The translations under genes were made by a program, and so were the position numbers. This document shows positions 8,918 through 18,617 of a stretch of 64,000 nt of DNA, in pieces. Source of the stretch: Bradyrhizobium diazoefficiens (lineage in GTDB: Bacteria; Pseudomonadota; Alphaproteobacteria; Rhizobiales; Xanthobacteraceae). The stretch is from contig NZ_JAFCJE010000004.1 in NCBI RefSeq assembly GCF_018131185.1, forward strand, positions 558,001-622,000, read 5' to 3'. The notes beneath the pieces were generated by a model that was given only the letters and a program-made list of their open reading frames with translations, did no database searches and was not told the DNA's origin. Position 1 is the stretch's first letter. The number at the start of each line of letters is the position of its first letter.

Positions 8918-9487
8918 ATGATGAATCGCAGAACCATGCTCACCATGGCGTTTGCCGGCACGCTGGTGCCGGTCACGCGTGCTTTCGCCGAGGGCGGCAT
9001 GAGCCGGATCTCGGCCTATGCCTTCTCATTCCCCGCCTTGTCGGGCGACGACATCCGTCTGGCCGCTTTCACCGGCAAGCCGCTGCTGGTGGTCAACACC
9101 GCCTCGCTTTGTGGCTACACGCCGCAATATGCCGGATTGCAGGAGGTCTGGACCGAGTTTCGCGCCCGCGGGCTCACCGTGATCGGCGTGCCGTCGAATG
9201 ATTTCGGCGGTCAGGAGCCCGGCGGCCGCAGCGAGATCACTGAGACCGCGCACCACCAATATGGTGTTACGTTCCCGATCGCAGCGAAAGCCGTCGTCAT
9301 CGGAGCGAAGGCGCATCCATTCTACAAATGGGCCGCCGAGGCGCGACCAAGGGAAGTTCCGCGCTGGAACTTCCACAAATACCTGATCGGCCGCGACGGT
9401 TATATCGCCGATGTCTTTCCGTCCGCGGTCGAACCGGCCGACACGCGGATCAAGACTGCCGCTGCCAGGGCGCTGGCAGACAGTTGA
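8918..9487 (+). CDS. Glutathione peroxidase family protein, exported
   Basis: The product reduces peroxides through a thiol: the active-site motif NTASLCGYTPQY puts the peroxidatic Cys near residue 65, with Gln in NDFGGQEPG and Trp in PRWNFHKYL completing the catalytic set. Unlike the usual cytoplasmic enzymes it begins with NRRTMLTMAFAG, a hydrophobic leader with twin arginines, so Tat or Sec export to the periplasm is likely. GGGGGA precedes the tandem ATG codons at 8918/8921. The usual second Cys of thioredoxin-dependent members is not evident, so the reductant is open. Confidence 0.85.
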   Translation: MMNRRTMLTMAFAGTLVPVTRAFAEGGMSRISAYAFSFPALSGDDIRLAAFTGKPLLVVNTASLCGYTPQYAGLQEVWTEFRARGLTVIGVPSNDFGGQEPGGRSEITETAHHQYGVTFPIAAKAVVIGAKAHPFYKWAAEARPREVPRWNFHKYLIGRDGYIADVFPSAVEPADTRIKTAAARALADS

Positions 9488-9653
9488 CGCTGACGCCGCC
9501 CAATCCGGTTGGGCACAATTGGGGCGGGATGCCAAACAGCCGTTGCAATGGCGATGGCCCACCATCTAGGCTAGGATCGTTTGGGCAGGATGGGTTCTTG
9601 CCGGAGGCGAAAAGCCGCGGCAGAACAATGGGATCAATCTCAAGGACAACACC

Positions 9654-10679
9654 ATGCGCGTGGCGGCAGGACTGATTTTGGCAAGCGCGGTATCTCTGGC
9701 GATGTCCGGCGCAGCATGGTCACAAACTCCGGCCGCAAAGCCCGCAGCCGCGACGCAAGCTGCACCCGCGCCAGCACCAGCTGCGGCGACGCCCGCCCCG
9801 GTTCCGGCCGCCGCTCCCGCTGCAGCCGCCGCACCAGCCGGCTTCGTCAATCCGCCCCCGCCCAAGCAAGCGCCGCAGCCGGCCCGCGCAGCCTGCAACA
9901 CGCCGGGCGCGCTCGGTGTCGCCCGCACCGTCGAGATCGACACCACGGGTGGTCCCGGCTTTGGCTTCGAGCATTTCAAGGAGCTCGACTTCCTGCGCGA
10001 CAAGGAGGTGGTCCTGACCTTCGACGACGGCCCCTGGCCGCGCAACACGCCCGCGGTGCTCAAGGCGCTCGCGGACGAATGCACCACCGGCATCTTCTTC
10101 ATCATCGGCAAGCACGCGACCTACGAGCCGGAGATCCTGAAGCAGGTCTACGCGGCCGGCCATACGGTCGGCGCCCACACTTGGTCGCACGCCAACCTCA
10201 ACAACAAGAAGTTCACCGAGGCGCAGCGCAAGGAAGAGATCGAGAAGGGCTTTGCGGCAGTGAAGTGGGCGCTCGGCGGTGTCTCGCCGGCACCGTTCTT
10301 CCGCTTCCCCGCCCTCCAGCATCCGCCGGAGATGGTCACCTATCTCGGCAACCGCAACGTCGGGATCTTCTCCTGCGACATCGACTCCTTCGACTTCAAG
10401 GCCTCAAAACCCGAGAAGATCGTCGAGACCGTGATGAAGAAGCTCGACACCAAGGGCAAGGGTATCGTCCTGATGCACGACTTCCAGAAGCACACTGCGG
10501 AAGCCCTGCCCGAGCTGCTCAAGCGCCTGAAGGCTGGCGGCTACAAGGTGGTGGCGATGCGCGCGAAGTTCCCCGCCTCGACCCTGCCTGAGTACGACCA
10601 GGAGCTGGTCAAGGACCTCAAGCTGCCGACTGTGAGTCAGCGCCCGGTCAATTCCGTGGTGACGACCGTTTCCGAATAG
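9654..10679 (+). CDS. Polysaccharide deacetylase (NodB-homology, CE4), exported
   Basis: This 341-residue enzyme removes acetyl groups from an N-acetylated polysaccharide such as peptidoglycan. A signal peptide (cleavage near WSQ) is followed by an Ala/Pro-rich linker to about residue 75. The NodB domain has LTFDDGP (catalytic Asp 124/125), the metal-binding AHTWSH (His 175 and 179), RFPALQHP and a late VLMHDF motif. The ATG at 9654 gives an immediate signal peptide. It is followed 7 bp later by a DHFR-fold gene, which may be co-transcribed. Confidence 0.88.
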   Translation: MRVAAGLILASAVSLAMSGAAWSQTPAAKPAAATQAAPAPAPAAATPAPVPAAAPAAAAAPAGFVNPPPPKQAPQPARAACNTPGALGVARTVEIDTTGGPGFGFEHFKELDFLRDKEVVLTFDDGPWPRNTPAVLKALADECTTGIFFIIGKHATYEPEILKQVYAAGHTVGAHTWSHANLNNKKFTEAQRKEEIEKGFAAVKWALGGVSPAPFFRFPALQHPPEMVTYLGNRNVGIFSCDIDSFDFKASKPEKIVETVMKKLDTKGKGIVLMHDFQKHTAEALPELLKRLKAGGYKVVAMRAKFPASTLPEYDQELVKDLKLPTVSQRPVNSVVTTVSE

Positions 10680-10686
10680 ACGGCCA

Positions 10687-11238
10687 TTGTCTTTCCGCAT
10701 CGAAGGCTACGTCATCGTCTCAGCGGACGGCATGCTCGCCGACGCCGGGCACGTCATGCCCGACAGGCTGAAGTTCGACGGTGACAAGCTGTTCTTCGAG
10801 CAGGCGCTCGATCGCGCCACGCTGATCGTGCATGGCCGCAACTCGCATGAGCAGCAGCCGAACTCGCCGAAGCGCAAGCGGCTGATCCTGACGCGCAAGA
10901 TAAAAGCGCTCACCGTCGATCCAGAGATGCCGAACGCGACACTGTGGAATCCGGAACACGCCAGCTTCGAGGAGGCCTGTGCCTTTGCCGATGTCGCCTC
11001 CGGCATGGTCGCCATCATCGGCGGCCCCGTTGTGTTCGACATATTCATGGACCGTTACGACACGTTCTGGCTGTCGGAGGCCCCACATGTCCGCCTGCCC
11101 GGCGGCGAAGGCTGTTTCGTCGGCGTGCCCCAGCAGGCGCCGCACGAGGTGCTGGCTTCACACGGGATGAAGCCGGGTGCGCCCTACGTGCTCGACGCGG
11201 CGCATGACGTCACCGTCACGCCGTGGCGCAGGGCGTAA
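10687..11238 (+). CDS. DHFR/RibD-fold reductase-like protein
   Basis: The sequence has the dihydrofolate-reductase/RibD C-terminal fold: an N-terminal strand GYVIVSADGMLA, LIVHGRNSHE, a strand LILTRKI and the dinucleotide-binding AIIGGPVVFDIF, followed by FWLSEAPHVRLPGG. The conserved first strand demands a start at or before 10687, where only a TTG is available; it lacks a clear Shine-Dalgarno and may rely on coupling to the deacetylase gene ending 7 bp earlier. Whether it reduces dihydrofolate or another pteridine/pyrimidine is unknown. Confidence 0.7.
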   Translation: MSFRIEGYVIVSADGMLADAGHVMPDRLKFDGDKLFFEQALDRATLIVHGRNSHEQQPNSPKRKRLILTRKIKALTVDPEMPNATLWNPEHASFEEACAFADVASGMVAIIGGPVVFDIFMDRYDTFWLSEAPHVRLPGGEGCFVGVPQQAPHEVLASHGMKPGAPYVLDAAHDVTVTPWRRA

Positions 11239-11240
11239 CG

Positions 11241-11693
11241 CTACACGTCCCCGTACGCCGCCTCGGCCGGACGCGTGGTGCGGCCGTACCCCATGATCAT
11301 GAACAAGGCGCCGATGATCGACAGGTTCTTGAGCGCGTCGACCAGCATCTTCGCGTTGTCGGGCGCTGCCATATTCCAGAAGTCGTAGAACAACACGGTC
11401 GCGACCGCGACGTAGATGATCATCAACAGCGCGAAAAAACGCGCGCCGAAATTCAGCGCGATCATCAAGCCAGCGATGATCTCGAGCCCGCCGACGGCAA
11501 TTGCCAGCAGTTGCGGCGTGGTCATCGCGGTCGCGGCCTCGACCTGCTGGGCGTAAGGCGCGATCGCCTCGGGCACCACGACCTTGGTGGCGATGAAGTC
11601 GGCCGTCGCCTGGACGGCAAAGAGCTTGGTCGCGCCCGTGTAGATGAACAGCACGGCGAACAGGATTCGCCCGAAAGTCACGAACGCTGGCAT
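11241..11693 (-). CDS. DoxX family membrane protein
   Basis: This 150-residue inner-membrane protein has four predicted helices: near residues 5-25 (FGRILFAVLFIYTGATKLF), 60-80, 85-105 and 125-143. The opening GRILFAVLFIYTGATKL is typical of DoxX/SURF4-like proteins, some of which take part in thiosulfate or quinone oxidation or oxidative-stress defence. AGAGG lies upstream of the ATG at 11693. It is convergent with the DHFR-fold gene, with only 2 bp between them. Confidence 0.8.
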   Translation of the reverse strand: MPAFVTFGRILFAVLFIYTGATKLFAVQATADFIATKVVVPEAIAPYAQQVEAATAMTTPQLLAIAVGGLEIIAGLMIALNFGARFFALLMIIYVAVATVLFYDFWNMAAPDNAKMLVDALKNLSIIGALFMIMGYGRTTRPAEAAYGDV

Positions 11694-11814
11694 GATCGGC
11701 CTCTTGGCAAGCTCGGAGCGTGGGGATGCTCGGCGCGATTATGAAGAGTCGCGCTCCGGTTTACAAACGGGGAAATGCAAACTGAAAGGAATTCAAGACA
11801 CGTCCCACGTGGAA

Positions 11815-11970
11815 CGCCCCCCTTTCCCCCTTGTGGAAGAAGGTGGCGCGAAGCGCCGGATGAGGGGTATCCATCCGCCAATCCAATTGTGAGAGGTGCT
11901 CGCGGAGAGAGACCCCTCACCCGTCTCGCCGCTTCGCGGCGAGCCACCCTCTCCCACAAGGGAAGAGGGC
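11815..11970. repeat. Inverted pair of a dispersed intergenic repeat
   Basis: Two diverged copies of one sequence face each other. Left arm 11815-11868 and right arm 11912-11970 share, when one is reverse-complemented, TTGTGG(A/G)AGA, GGTGGC, CGCGAAGCG and TGAGGGGT blocks. The right arm contains its own hairpin CTCGCCG-CTTCG-CGGCGAG. The unit lies between the malic-enzyme stop and the doxX promoter. CCCTCTCCC/TTGTGGGAGAGGG units like this are scattered through Bradyrhizobium genomes. Confidence 0.7.
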
Positions 11971-11986
11971 GAGCGCGACACCGCCC

Positions 11987-14296
11987 CTATGTAAACAACG
12001 TCGGCTGCTGCCGCGCCGCGCGCTCCTGCGCTTCCACCACGGCGACAGCCGTCATGTTGAGGATGCCGCGCGCCGTCACCGACGGCGTCAGGATATGCGC
12101 CGGGCGCGCAGGGCCGATCAGGATCGGGCCGACGGGAAGCGCGTCCGCCAACGACTTGATCATCTGATAGGCGACGTTGGCGGTGTCGAGCGTCGGCATG
12201 AGCAGGATGTTGGCCTCGCCCTCCAGCTGGGAGTGCGGCAGCACCATTTTTCGTGCAGCAGCGGAGAGCGCGGTGTCGCCCTGCATCTCGCCGTCCGCCT
12301 CGATCTCCGGATGCTTGTCCTTCAACAACTGCGTCGCTCGCCGCATCTTGAGCGAGGATTCGGTGTCGTAGCTGCCGAAATCCGAGTGCGAGACAAAGGC
12401 GATCTTCGGCTTGATGTTGAAGCGCTGAACGTGGACCGCGGCGAGCGATGCGATCTCGGCGAGTTCCTCCGCGCTCGGATTGGGCCGAACCTGGGTGTCG
12501 GCGATGAAGAAGGCGCCCTTGCTGGTGATCAGCAGCGCCAGCGCCGCGTAATCGCTGATTCCCGGCGAGAAGCCGACGATCTCGCGCACATGGCGCAGAT
12601 GGCTCATGTAGCGGCCCTCGACGCCGCAGAGCATGGCGTCCGCCTCGCCGCGCGTGACACCGAGCGCGGCGATCACCGTGTTGTTGGTGCGCACCACGGT
12701 GCGCGCCGCATCCGGCGTCACGCCGCGGCGGCCGGCGACCTCGACATAGGACTGCACGTAGGAGCGGTAGCGCGGATCATCCTCGGGATTGACAAGGTCG
12801 AAATCCTTGCCGGCCCGGATCGAGAGGCCAAAACGCTTGATGCGCGCCTCGACCACCGAGGGACGGCCGACCAGGATCGGCCGCGCCAGCTTCTCCTCCA
12901 GCACCACTTGCGTGGCGCGCAGCACGCGCTCGTCCTCGCCTTCGGCGTAGATCACGCGCACCGGCTGGGTCTTGGCCTTGGCGAACATCGGCTTCATGAC
13001 GAGGCCGGAGCGGAAGGCGAAGCGCTCGAGCAGCGCGGTGTACTCGTCGAAATTGGTGATGGGCCGCGTCGCGACGCCGGATTCCATCGCCGCCTTCGCC
13101 ACGGCAGGCGCGATGCGCAGGATCAGGCGCGGATCGAACGGGCTCGGGATCAGCGAGCCCGGACCGAAGCCTTGCGTCTCGCCGGTGTCGAAACCTTGTG
13201 CGACGGCATCCGACGGCGCCTCGCGCGCGAGCTGGGCGATCGCCTCGACGGCGGCGTGCTTCATCTCCTCGTTGATGGCGCTGGCGCCGACGTCGAGCGC
13301 ACCGCGGAAGATGAAGGGAAAGCACAGGACGTTGTTGACCTGGTTCGGGTAATCGGAGCGCCCGGTGCAGATCATGGCGTCGGGGCGCACCTTGCGCGCT
13401 TCCTCCGGCATGATCTCGGGGGTCGGGTTCGCGAGCGCCATGATCAAGGGCTTGTCGCCCATCGCCTTGGCCATCTCCGGCTTGAGGACGCCCGGCGCCG
13501 AGAGGCCGATGAAAATGTCGGCGCCGCCGATGACGTCGCCGAGCGTACGCTTGTCGGTCTTCTGCGCATAGACCGCCTTCCAGCGGTCCATCGAGGTGTT
13601 GCGGCCCTCGTGCACGAGCCCGTCGATATCACAGACCCAGATGTTCTTGCGCTGCGCGCCCATCGACACCAGGAGATTGAGCGTCGCGATCGCGGCGGCC
13701 CCGGCCCCCGACGCCACGATCTTGACGTCCGACAACTTCTTGCCGTTCAGCCTGAGACCATTGGTGATGGCGGCGGCGACGATGATCGCGGTGCCGTGCT
13801 GGTCGTCGTGGAAGACCGGGATCTTCATGCGCTCCTTCAAGCGCGTCTCGATCTCGAAGCACTCCGGTCCGCGGATGTCCTCCAGATTGATGCCGCCGAA
13901 AGTCGGCTCGAGCGCCGCCACGGTCTCGACCACGCGGTCGATCGTGTCGGCGGCGATCTCGATGTCGAACACGTCGATGCCGGCGAACTTCTTGAACAGG
14001 ACGGCCTTGCCCTCCATCACCGGCTTCGAAGCCAACGGGCCGATATTGCCAAGGCCGAGCACGGCGGTACCGTTGGAGACCACGGCCACCAGATTGGCGC
14101 GGGTGGTCAGGGTGGCGGCTTCCGCCGGGTTCTTGGCGATCTCGGTGCAGGCGGCGGCGACACCCGGAGAATAGGCCAGCGCGAGGTCGCGCTGGTTGGC
14201 AAGCGGCTTGCTCGCCTGGATCTCGAGCTTTCCGGGGCGCGGCAGACGGTGATAGGCAAGCGCCGCCTGGTGGAGATCATCAGAATAGGACGACAT
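11987..14296 (-). CDS. maeB: NADP-dependent malic enzyme with phosphotransacetylase-like domain
   Basis: The enzyme decarboxylates malate to pyruvate, generating NADPH. The malic-enzyme half (about residues 1-430) shows [31 protein letters not shown] with the catalytic Lys, and [10 protein letters not shown]; the NAD(P)-binding region includes [11 protein letters not shown]. The C-terminal 330 residues match phosphate acetyltransferase, giving the 769-residue MaeB architecture. In studied homologues the tail has a regulatory role and lacks PTA activity. In rhizobia malic enzymes feed acetyl-CoA formation from C4-dicarboxylates. The gene stands alone, with its promoter in the 244-bp divergent region at 14297-14540. 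Confidence 0.93.
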   Translation of the reverse strand: MSSYSDDLHQAALAYHRLPRPGKLEIQASKPLANQRDLALAYSPGVAAACTEIAKNPAEAATLTTRANLVAVVSNGTAVLGLGNIGPLASKPVMEGKAVLFKKFAGIDVFDIEIAADTIDRVVETVAALEPTFGGINLEDIRGPECFEIETRLKERMKIPVFHDDQHGTAIIVAAAITNGLRLNGKKLSDVKIVASGAGAAAIATLNLLVSMGAQRKNIWVCDIDGLVHEGRNTSMDRWKAVYAQKTDKRTLGDVIGGADIFIGLSAPGVLKPEMAKAMGDKPLIMALANPTPEIMPEEARKVRPDAMICTGRSDYPNQVNNVLCFPFIFRGALDVGASAINEEMKHAAVEAIAQLAREAPSDAVAQGFDTGETQGFGPGSLIPSPFDPRLILRIAPAVAKAAMESGVATRPITNFDEYTALLERFAFRSGLVMKPMFAKAKTQPVRVIYAEGEDERVLRATQVVLEEKLARPILVGRPSVVEARIKRFGLSIRAGKDFDLVNPEDDPRYRSYVQSYVEVAGRRGVTPDAARTVVRTNNTVIAALGVTRGEADAMLCGVEGRYMSHLRHVREIVGFSPGISDYAALALLITSKGAFFIADTQVRPNPSAEELAEIASLAAVHVQRFNIKPKIAFVSHSDFGSYDTESSLKMRRATQLLKDKHPEIEADGEMQGDTALSAAARKMVLPHSQLEGEANILLMPTLDTANVAYQMIKSLADALPVGPILIGPARPAHILTPSVTARGILNMTAVAVVEAQERAARQQPTLFT

Positions 14297-14540
14297 GCGG
14301 TGTCTCGCCTCGCGTTACCCTCAAAATGCACGATCCAGAGCGGCTGTCCGAGCCGACCATATTTCCGGGTCATGGAAACGGGATGAAGCACGCCGGGCGC
14401 CCCGGTGGCAACATCCGATTGCGCGCCCATCAACAGGACGCGCGGTCAAATATTTGAAAACCATAGCTTTCTCTGGACCGCATGACGTTTCCCGAATATG
14501 GCAGGTTGCGCGGTGCAAAACGGGCAATCGGAGCAATGGA

Positions 14541-16508
14541 ATGAAGCGAATCCTGATCGGCCTGATCGCACTCCTCGTGCTCGGCGCGGGCGGATGGTTC
14601 GGCTTCAACCTCTACGTTCAGCATCGCGCCACCGCCGAGGTCGAGGCGGCGTTCGAACGGATCCGTTCGAGCGGCGGCAAGGCGAGCCATGGCAAGATCG
14701 GGTTCGAGCTCGCGACCCGGACGCTGACGATCGAGGATATCGCGATCGCTCCCGGCGAGCAGCCGCAGGCCCAGATCAAGATCGCCGGCATCAAGGGCGT
14801 GGGCGTTCGCCTGATCGACAAGAGCAGCTTCTCGGCCGACAGCATCGACGTCACCGGTTTCGAAGTCGCGCTGGACCAGGTCGGCGCCGCGAAGCTGAAG
14901 GCGTCCTACAAGATCCCGCAACTCACCTTGCGTGACTATGCCGGCCCCGTTCACGCCGGCAACGCGCCGATGGGCGGCGACCTGATCGAGATTTACCGCT
15001 ATGTGCTCGATCAGTACGCCAGTGTCACGGCATCGTCCGTCACGGCGGCGACGCTGACGATGACCTTCGATGCGAGCGGCAGCGGCGCCGGCAGCGGCGA
15101 GGTCGCCTATTCCGGGCTGGCGATCCAGAATCTCAAGCGCGGCAAGATCGACGCAATGAAGGCGGACCGCGCCGTCTTCACGATCGACGTGCCGCAGCCG
15201 GGCAAGCAGGACAAGCTGACCGGCGAGCTCTCCGACGTCATCGTTAACGATTTCGACGCGACCGCGATCGCCGCGGCGCTCGATCCGCAGAAGACCGGCG
15301 ATGACAGCTACCATCGCGTCTACCGGCAGATCGCAACCGGCCCCTATGTGCTCAAATCGACCCAGGGCATGCGGATGGACATCCACGGGATCACCTTCGA
15401 GGACATCGCGGTGCAGCCCTCGAAATTCCGGCCGGCCGAGATCATCGCGCTCATGCCGGCGGACAATTCGGCGCCGACGCCCGCACAATCGCGCGAGATG
15501 TTGGAAAAGCTCGCGGGATTCTATGAGGGCTTTCGCATCGGCAAGATCGAGGTCGGCAAGACCTCGATGGGCACGCCGCAGGGGGCCGCGAGGATCAATG
15601 CCGTCAGATACCGCGAGGGCGAGTTCGCGGTCGAAGGAATCGACGCGCCGTCGCCGCAGGGGCAGTTCAAGATGGAGCGCTTCGCGCTGAAATCGTTCAG
15701 CGCGGCAAACCTGATGCGCTGGGCGGCAGGGCTCAGCCCCCACGGACAACCGCCCTCGCCCGATCAGATGCTGGGCCTGTTCCGGGTGCTCGAAGGCGCC
15801 GAGATCAAGGGCGTGGTAGCGCCCTACAAGTCCACGCGGCAGTTCGTCACCATCGACACGATCAGCCTGAACTGGGGCCAATTGGTCGGATCGATTCCGA
15901 GCAAGGCCAATCTGGTCGTGAAGATGGTCACGCCCACCGATCCCGCCAACCCGGCGCAGCGGCCGCTGATCATGGCGGGCATCGACAAGCTCGCGATCAA
16001 CCTCGATCTCGGTGCCGCCTGGACGGAGTCATCGGGTGCGTTCGCGCTCGCGCCAGCCACGATCGATGTCGGCAACCTCGCCACGGCGCAAGCCCGCCTC
16101 GCGCTCGCCAACGTGCCGCGCGGTGTGTTCACGACCGATCCGGTGCAGGCCATGAGCGATGCCGGAAAGATCGAGACCGGGGCGATCGAGCTGTCCTTGC
16201 GCGACAGCGGCGCAGTCGACCTCATCGTGGCGCAGTTCTCGCGCATGCAAAATGTCAGCCGCGATGCCGCCCGCAGCGCCATCGTCGAGATGATCCGGGC
16301 GCAGGGAGAGAAGGTCACGGCCTCCAATCTCGATGCCAGGGCGGCGGTCGATGCGCTCGCCGGTTTCGTCGCGACGTCAGGACAGACGCTGACCATCAAG
16401 CTCGCGCCGCGCGCCAAGGTGCCGCTGATGCAATTGATGCAGCTGATCCAGACCGACCCGGAGAGCTCGCTGGCACAGTTCAGCATCGAGGCGTCAACGG
16501 GGTTGTAA
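14541..16508 (+). CDS. Membrane-anchored protein with large periplasmic region, function unknown
   Basis: This 655-residue protein opens with KR and a single hydrophobic helix (residues 4-24, ILIGLIALLVLGAGGWFGF), then a long soluble region with alternating polar/hydrophobic strands and repeated phrases such as TIEDIAIAPGE and DIHGITFEDIAVQ. This suggests a beta-rich, AsmA- or DUF945-like envelope protein facing the periplasm. The ATG at 14541 is chosen because it directly precedes the anchor. The gene converges on aspS, separated by a palindromic repeat. I recognise no catalytic motif. Confidence 0.75.
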   Translation: MKRILIGLIALLVLGAGGWFGFNLYVQHRATAEVEAAFERIRSSGGKASHGKIGFELATRTLTIEDIAIAPGEQPQAQIKIAGIKGVGVRLIDKSSFSADSIDVTGFEVALDQVGAAKLKASYKIPQLTLRDYAGPVHAGNAPMGGDLIEIYRYVLDQYASVTASSVTAATLTMTFDASGSGAGSGEVAYSGLAIQNLKRGKIDAMKADRAVFTIDVPQPGKQDKLTGELSDVIVNDFDATAIAAALDPQKTGDDSYHRVYRQIATGPYVLKSTQGMRMDIHGITFEDIAVQPSKFRPAEIIALMPADNSAPTPAQSREMLEKLAGFYEGFRIGKIEVGKTSMGTPQGAARINAVRYREGEFAVEGIDAPSPQGQFKMERFALKSFSAANLMRWAAGLSPHGQPPSPDQMLGLFRVLEGAEIKGVVAPYKSTRQFVTIDTISLNWGQLVGSIPSKANLVVKMVTPTDPANPAQRPLIMAGIDKLAINLDLGAAWTESSGAFALAPATIDVGNLATAQARLALANVPRGVFTTDPVQAMSDAGKIETGAIELSLRDSGAVDLIVAQFSRMQNVSRDAARSAIVEMIRAQGEKVTASNLDARAAVDALAGFVATSGQTLTIKLAPRAKVPLMQLMQLIQTDPESSLAQFSIEASTGL

Positions 16509-16523
16509 AGACGCTCTCACCGC

Positions 16524-16609
16524 CGTCATGGCCGGGCTTGTCCCGGCCATCCACGTTCTTTGATGCAGCGGCAAAGACGTGGATGCCCGGGACAAGCCCG
16601 GGCATGACG
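16524..16609. repeat. Intergenic palindromic repeat between convergent genes
   Basis: Each arm is itself a small hairpin: GGCCGGGCTTGTCCCGGCC in the left arm (16524-16555) and GCCCGGGACAAGCCCGGGC in the right (16578-16609). The two arms are imperfect inverse copies joined by 22 bp. The repeat sits between the stops of the membrane-anchored protein gene and aspS, so it may end transcription from both sides. A relative occurs at 24539-24620. Confidence 0.75.
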
Positions 16610-16648
16610 ACTTAGAGCGTTGGATCCCCTCAAGAGAGGCAAAGAGCC

Positions 16649-18421
16649 TCACTTCTGCGGCAGGTTCACCCGCACATGCAGCTCGCGGAGCTGTTTCGTC
16701 GTGGCGTCCGAGGGCGCGCCCATCAGGAGGTCCATGGCCTGCTGGTTCATCGGGAACAGCGAGATCTCGCGCAGATTGTTGGTGCCACAGAGCAGCATTA
16801 CGATGCGGTCCACACCGGCCGCCATGCCGCCATGCGGCGGCGCGCCGTACTGGAAGGCGCGGTACATGCCGCCGAAGCGGTCGACCACTTCCTGCTCGCC
16901 GTAGCCTGCGATTTCAAACGCCTTCACCATCGCTTCCGGCACGTGGTTGCGGATGCCGCCCGAGGCGATCTCGTAGCCGTTGCAGGTGATGTCGTACTGG
17001 AACGCCTTGATGGTCAGCGGATCCTGGCCCTTCAGCGCCTCGAGCCCGCCCTGCGGCATCGAGAACGGGTTGTGCGAGAAGTCGACCTTTTTGTCCTCCT
17101 CGTTGTACTCGTACATCGGGAAGTCGACGATCCAGGCGAGCTCGAACCGCTCCTTGTCGGTGAGGTTCAGTTCCTCGCCGACCTTGTTGCGGGCAAGGCC
17201 GGAGAACTTCCAGAACTTGTCGGGATCGCCGGCGACGAAGAAGGCAGCATCGCCCTCCTTCACGCCGATCTGCGCGCGGATCGCGGCGGTGCGCTCCGGC
17301 CCGATGTTGTTCGCGAGCGGACCTGCACCCTCGCCGCCCTCGCGCCACATGATGTAGCCGAGACCGGGCTGGCCCTCGCCTTGCGCCCACGAGTTCATGC
17401 GGTCGCAGAATGCGCGGCTGCCGCCGCCCGGCGCCGGGATCGCCCAGACCTGGTTCTTGGGGTCTTCGAGCATGCGCGCGAACACCTTGAAGCCGCTTCC
17501 GCGGAAATGCTCGGAGACGTCCTGCATCTCGATGGGGTTGCGCAGATCCGGCTTGTCGCTGCCATACTTGCGCAGCGCCTCGGCGAACGGGATGCGGCGC
17601 CAGCCCTTCGTCACCGGCTTGCCCTTGGCGAACTCCTCGAACACGCCGGTGATGACAGGCTCCATCGCCGCGAACACGTCCTCCTGCGTGACGAAGCTCA
17701 TCTCGACGTCGAGCTGGTAGAATTCGCCGGGCAGACGGTCGGCGCGCGGATCCTCGTCGCGGAAACATGGCGCGATCTGGAAGTAGCGGTCGAAGCCCGA
17801 CATCATCAAGAGCTGCTTGTACTGCTGTGGCGCCTGCGGCAGCGCGTAGAACTTGCCGGGATGGATGCGCGAGGGCACCAGGAAGTCGCGCGCGCCTTCC
17901 GGCGAGGACGCGGTCAGGATCGGCGTGTTGAACTCGAAGAAGCCCTGCCCCTCCATCCGCCGACGCATCGACTTGATGATCTCGACGCGCGTCATGATGT
18001 TCTGGTGCAGTTTTTCGCGGCGCAGATCCAGGAAGCGGTACTTCAGGCGGATGTCTTCAGGGTATTCCTGGTCGCCGAACACCGGCAGCGGCAGGTCGCC
18101 GGCCGGGCCCAGCACCTCGATCTCGGTGACATAGATCTCGATCTTGCCGGTCGGTAGATCGTCATTGTCGGTACCTTCGGGGCGGCGGCGGGCCTTGCCG
18201 TCCATCCGCACTACGAATTCCGAACGCAGCTTCTCGGCCAGCAAGAACGCCGGCGAGTCCGGGTCGACCACGCACTGGGTCAGGCCGTAATGGTCGCGCA
18301 GGTCGATGAACAGCACGCCGCCATGGTCGCGAACGCGATGGACCCAGCCTGACAGGCGGACCGTCTCGCCGATGTTGCTCTCGCGGAGCGCGCCGCATGT
18401 ATGTGACCGGTAGCGATGCAT
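16649..18421 (-). CDS. aspS: Aspartate--tRNA(Asp/Asn) ligase
   Basis: This 590-residue class II synthetase charges tRNA with aspartate. It has the N-terminal OB-fold anticodon-binding domain ([20 protein letters not shown], about residues 25-45), the motif-2 loop [19 protein letters not shown], the bacterial GAD insertion in the middle, and motif 3 in GVDRIVMLL. Length fits bacterial-type AspRS. In organisms lacking AsnRS this enzyme is non-discriminating and works with GatCAB; that is likely here but not shown by the sequence. The start at 18421 is the conserved MHRYRSH. Confidence 0.95.
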   Translation of the reverse strand: MHRYRSHTCGALRESNIGETVRLSGWVHRVRDHGGVLFIDLRDHYGLTQCVVDPDSPAFLLAEKLRSEFVVRMDGKARRRPEGTDNDDLPTGKIEIYVTEIEVLGPAGDLPLPVFGDQEYPEDIRLKYRFLDLRREKLHQNIMTRVEIIKSMRRRMEGQGFFEFNTPILTASSPEGARDFLVPSRIHPGKFYALPQAPQQYKQLLMMSGFDRYFQIAPCFRDEDPRADRLPGEFYQLDVEMSFVTQEDVFAAMEPVITGVFEEFAKGKPVTKGWRRIPFAEALRKYGSDKPDLRNPIEMQDVSEHFRGSGFKVFARMLEDPKNQVWAIPAPGGGSRAFCDRMNSWAQGEGQPGLGYIMWREGGEGAGPLANNIGPERTAAIRAQIGVKEGDAAFFVAGDPDKFWKFSGLARNKVGEELNLTDKERFELAWIVDFPMYEYNEEDKKVDFSHNPFSMPQGGLEALKGQDPLTIKAFQYDITCNGYEIASGGIRNHVPEAMVKAFEIAGYGEQEVVDRFGGMYRAFQYGAPPHGGMAAGVDRIVMLLCGTNNLREISLFPMNQQAMDLLMGAPSDATTKQLRELHVRVNLPQK

Positions 18422-18617
18422 GGTCGTCCCAAAATCAATGTCGGAGGAAGCGAATCGAACCGCCTCTCATGGCGGGTCCGAGATTGCGGCAGGGTTTACC
18501 CGACGAGACCCAAGGCGGCAACCAAGGGAACGGCCTGTTTTGGGCCGGAAGCGTCCATTTTTGGCATATCGGGGGCCGAGCCTTTGCCATCCGGCGTTCC
18601 AACCCTATCTTGAGGCC

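Noticed and set aside
11815..11970. Inverted repeat pair as ends of an insertion sequence
   Set aside because: Only about 43 bp lie between the arms and there is no transposase or target duplication; a dispersed palindromic repeat explains it better.
12095..14386. A 763-codon open frame on the plus strand
   Set aside because: It lies antisense to maeB, whose protein is plainly conserved. The opposite frame is Arg/His/Asp-rich with no motif, a typical GC-rich shadow.
16676..18157. A 493-codon open frame antisense to aspS
   Set aside because: aspS is unambiguous and the antisense translation has no recognisable domain.
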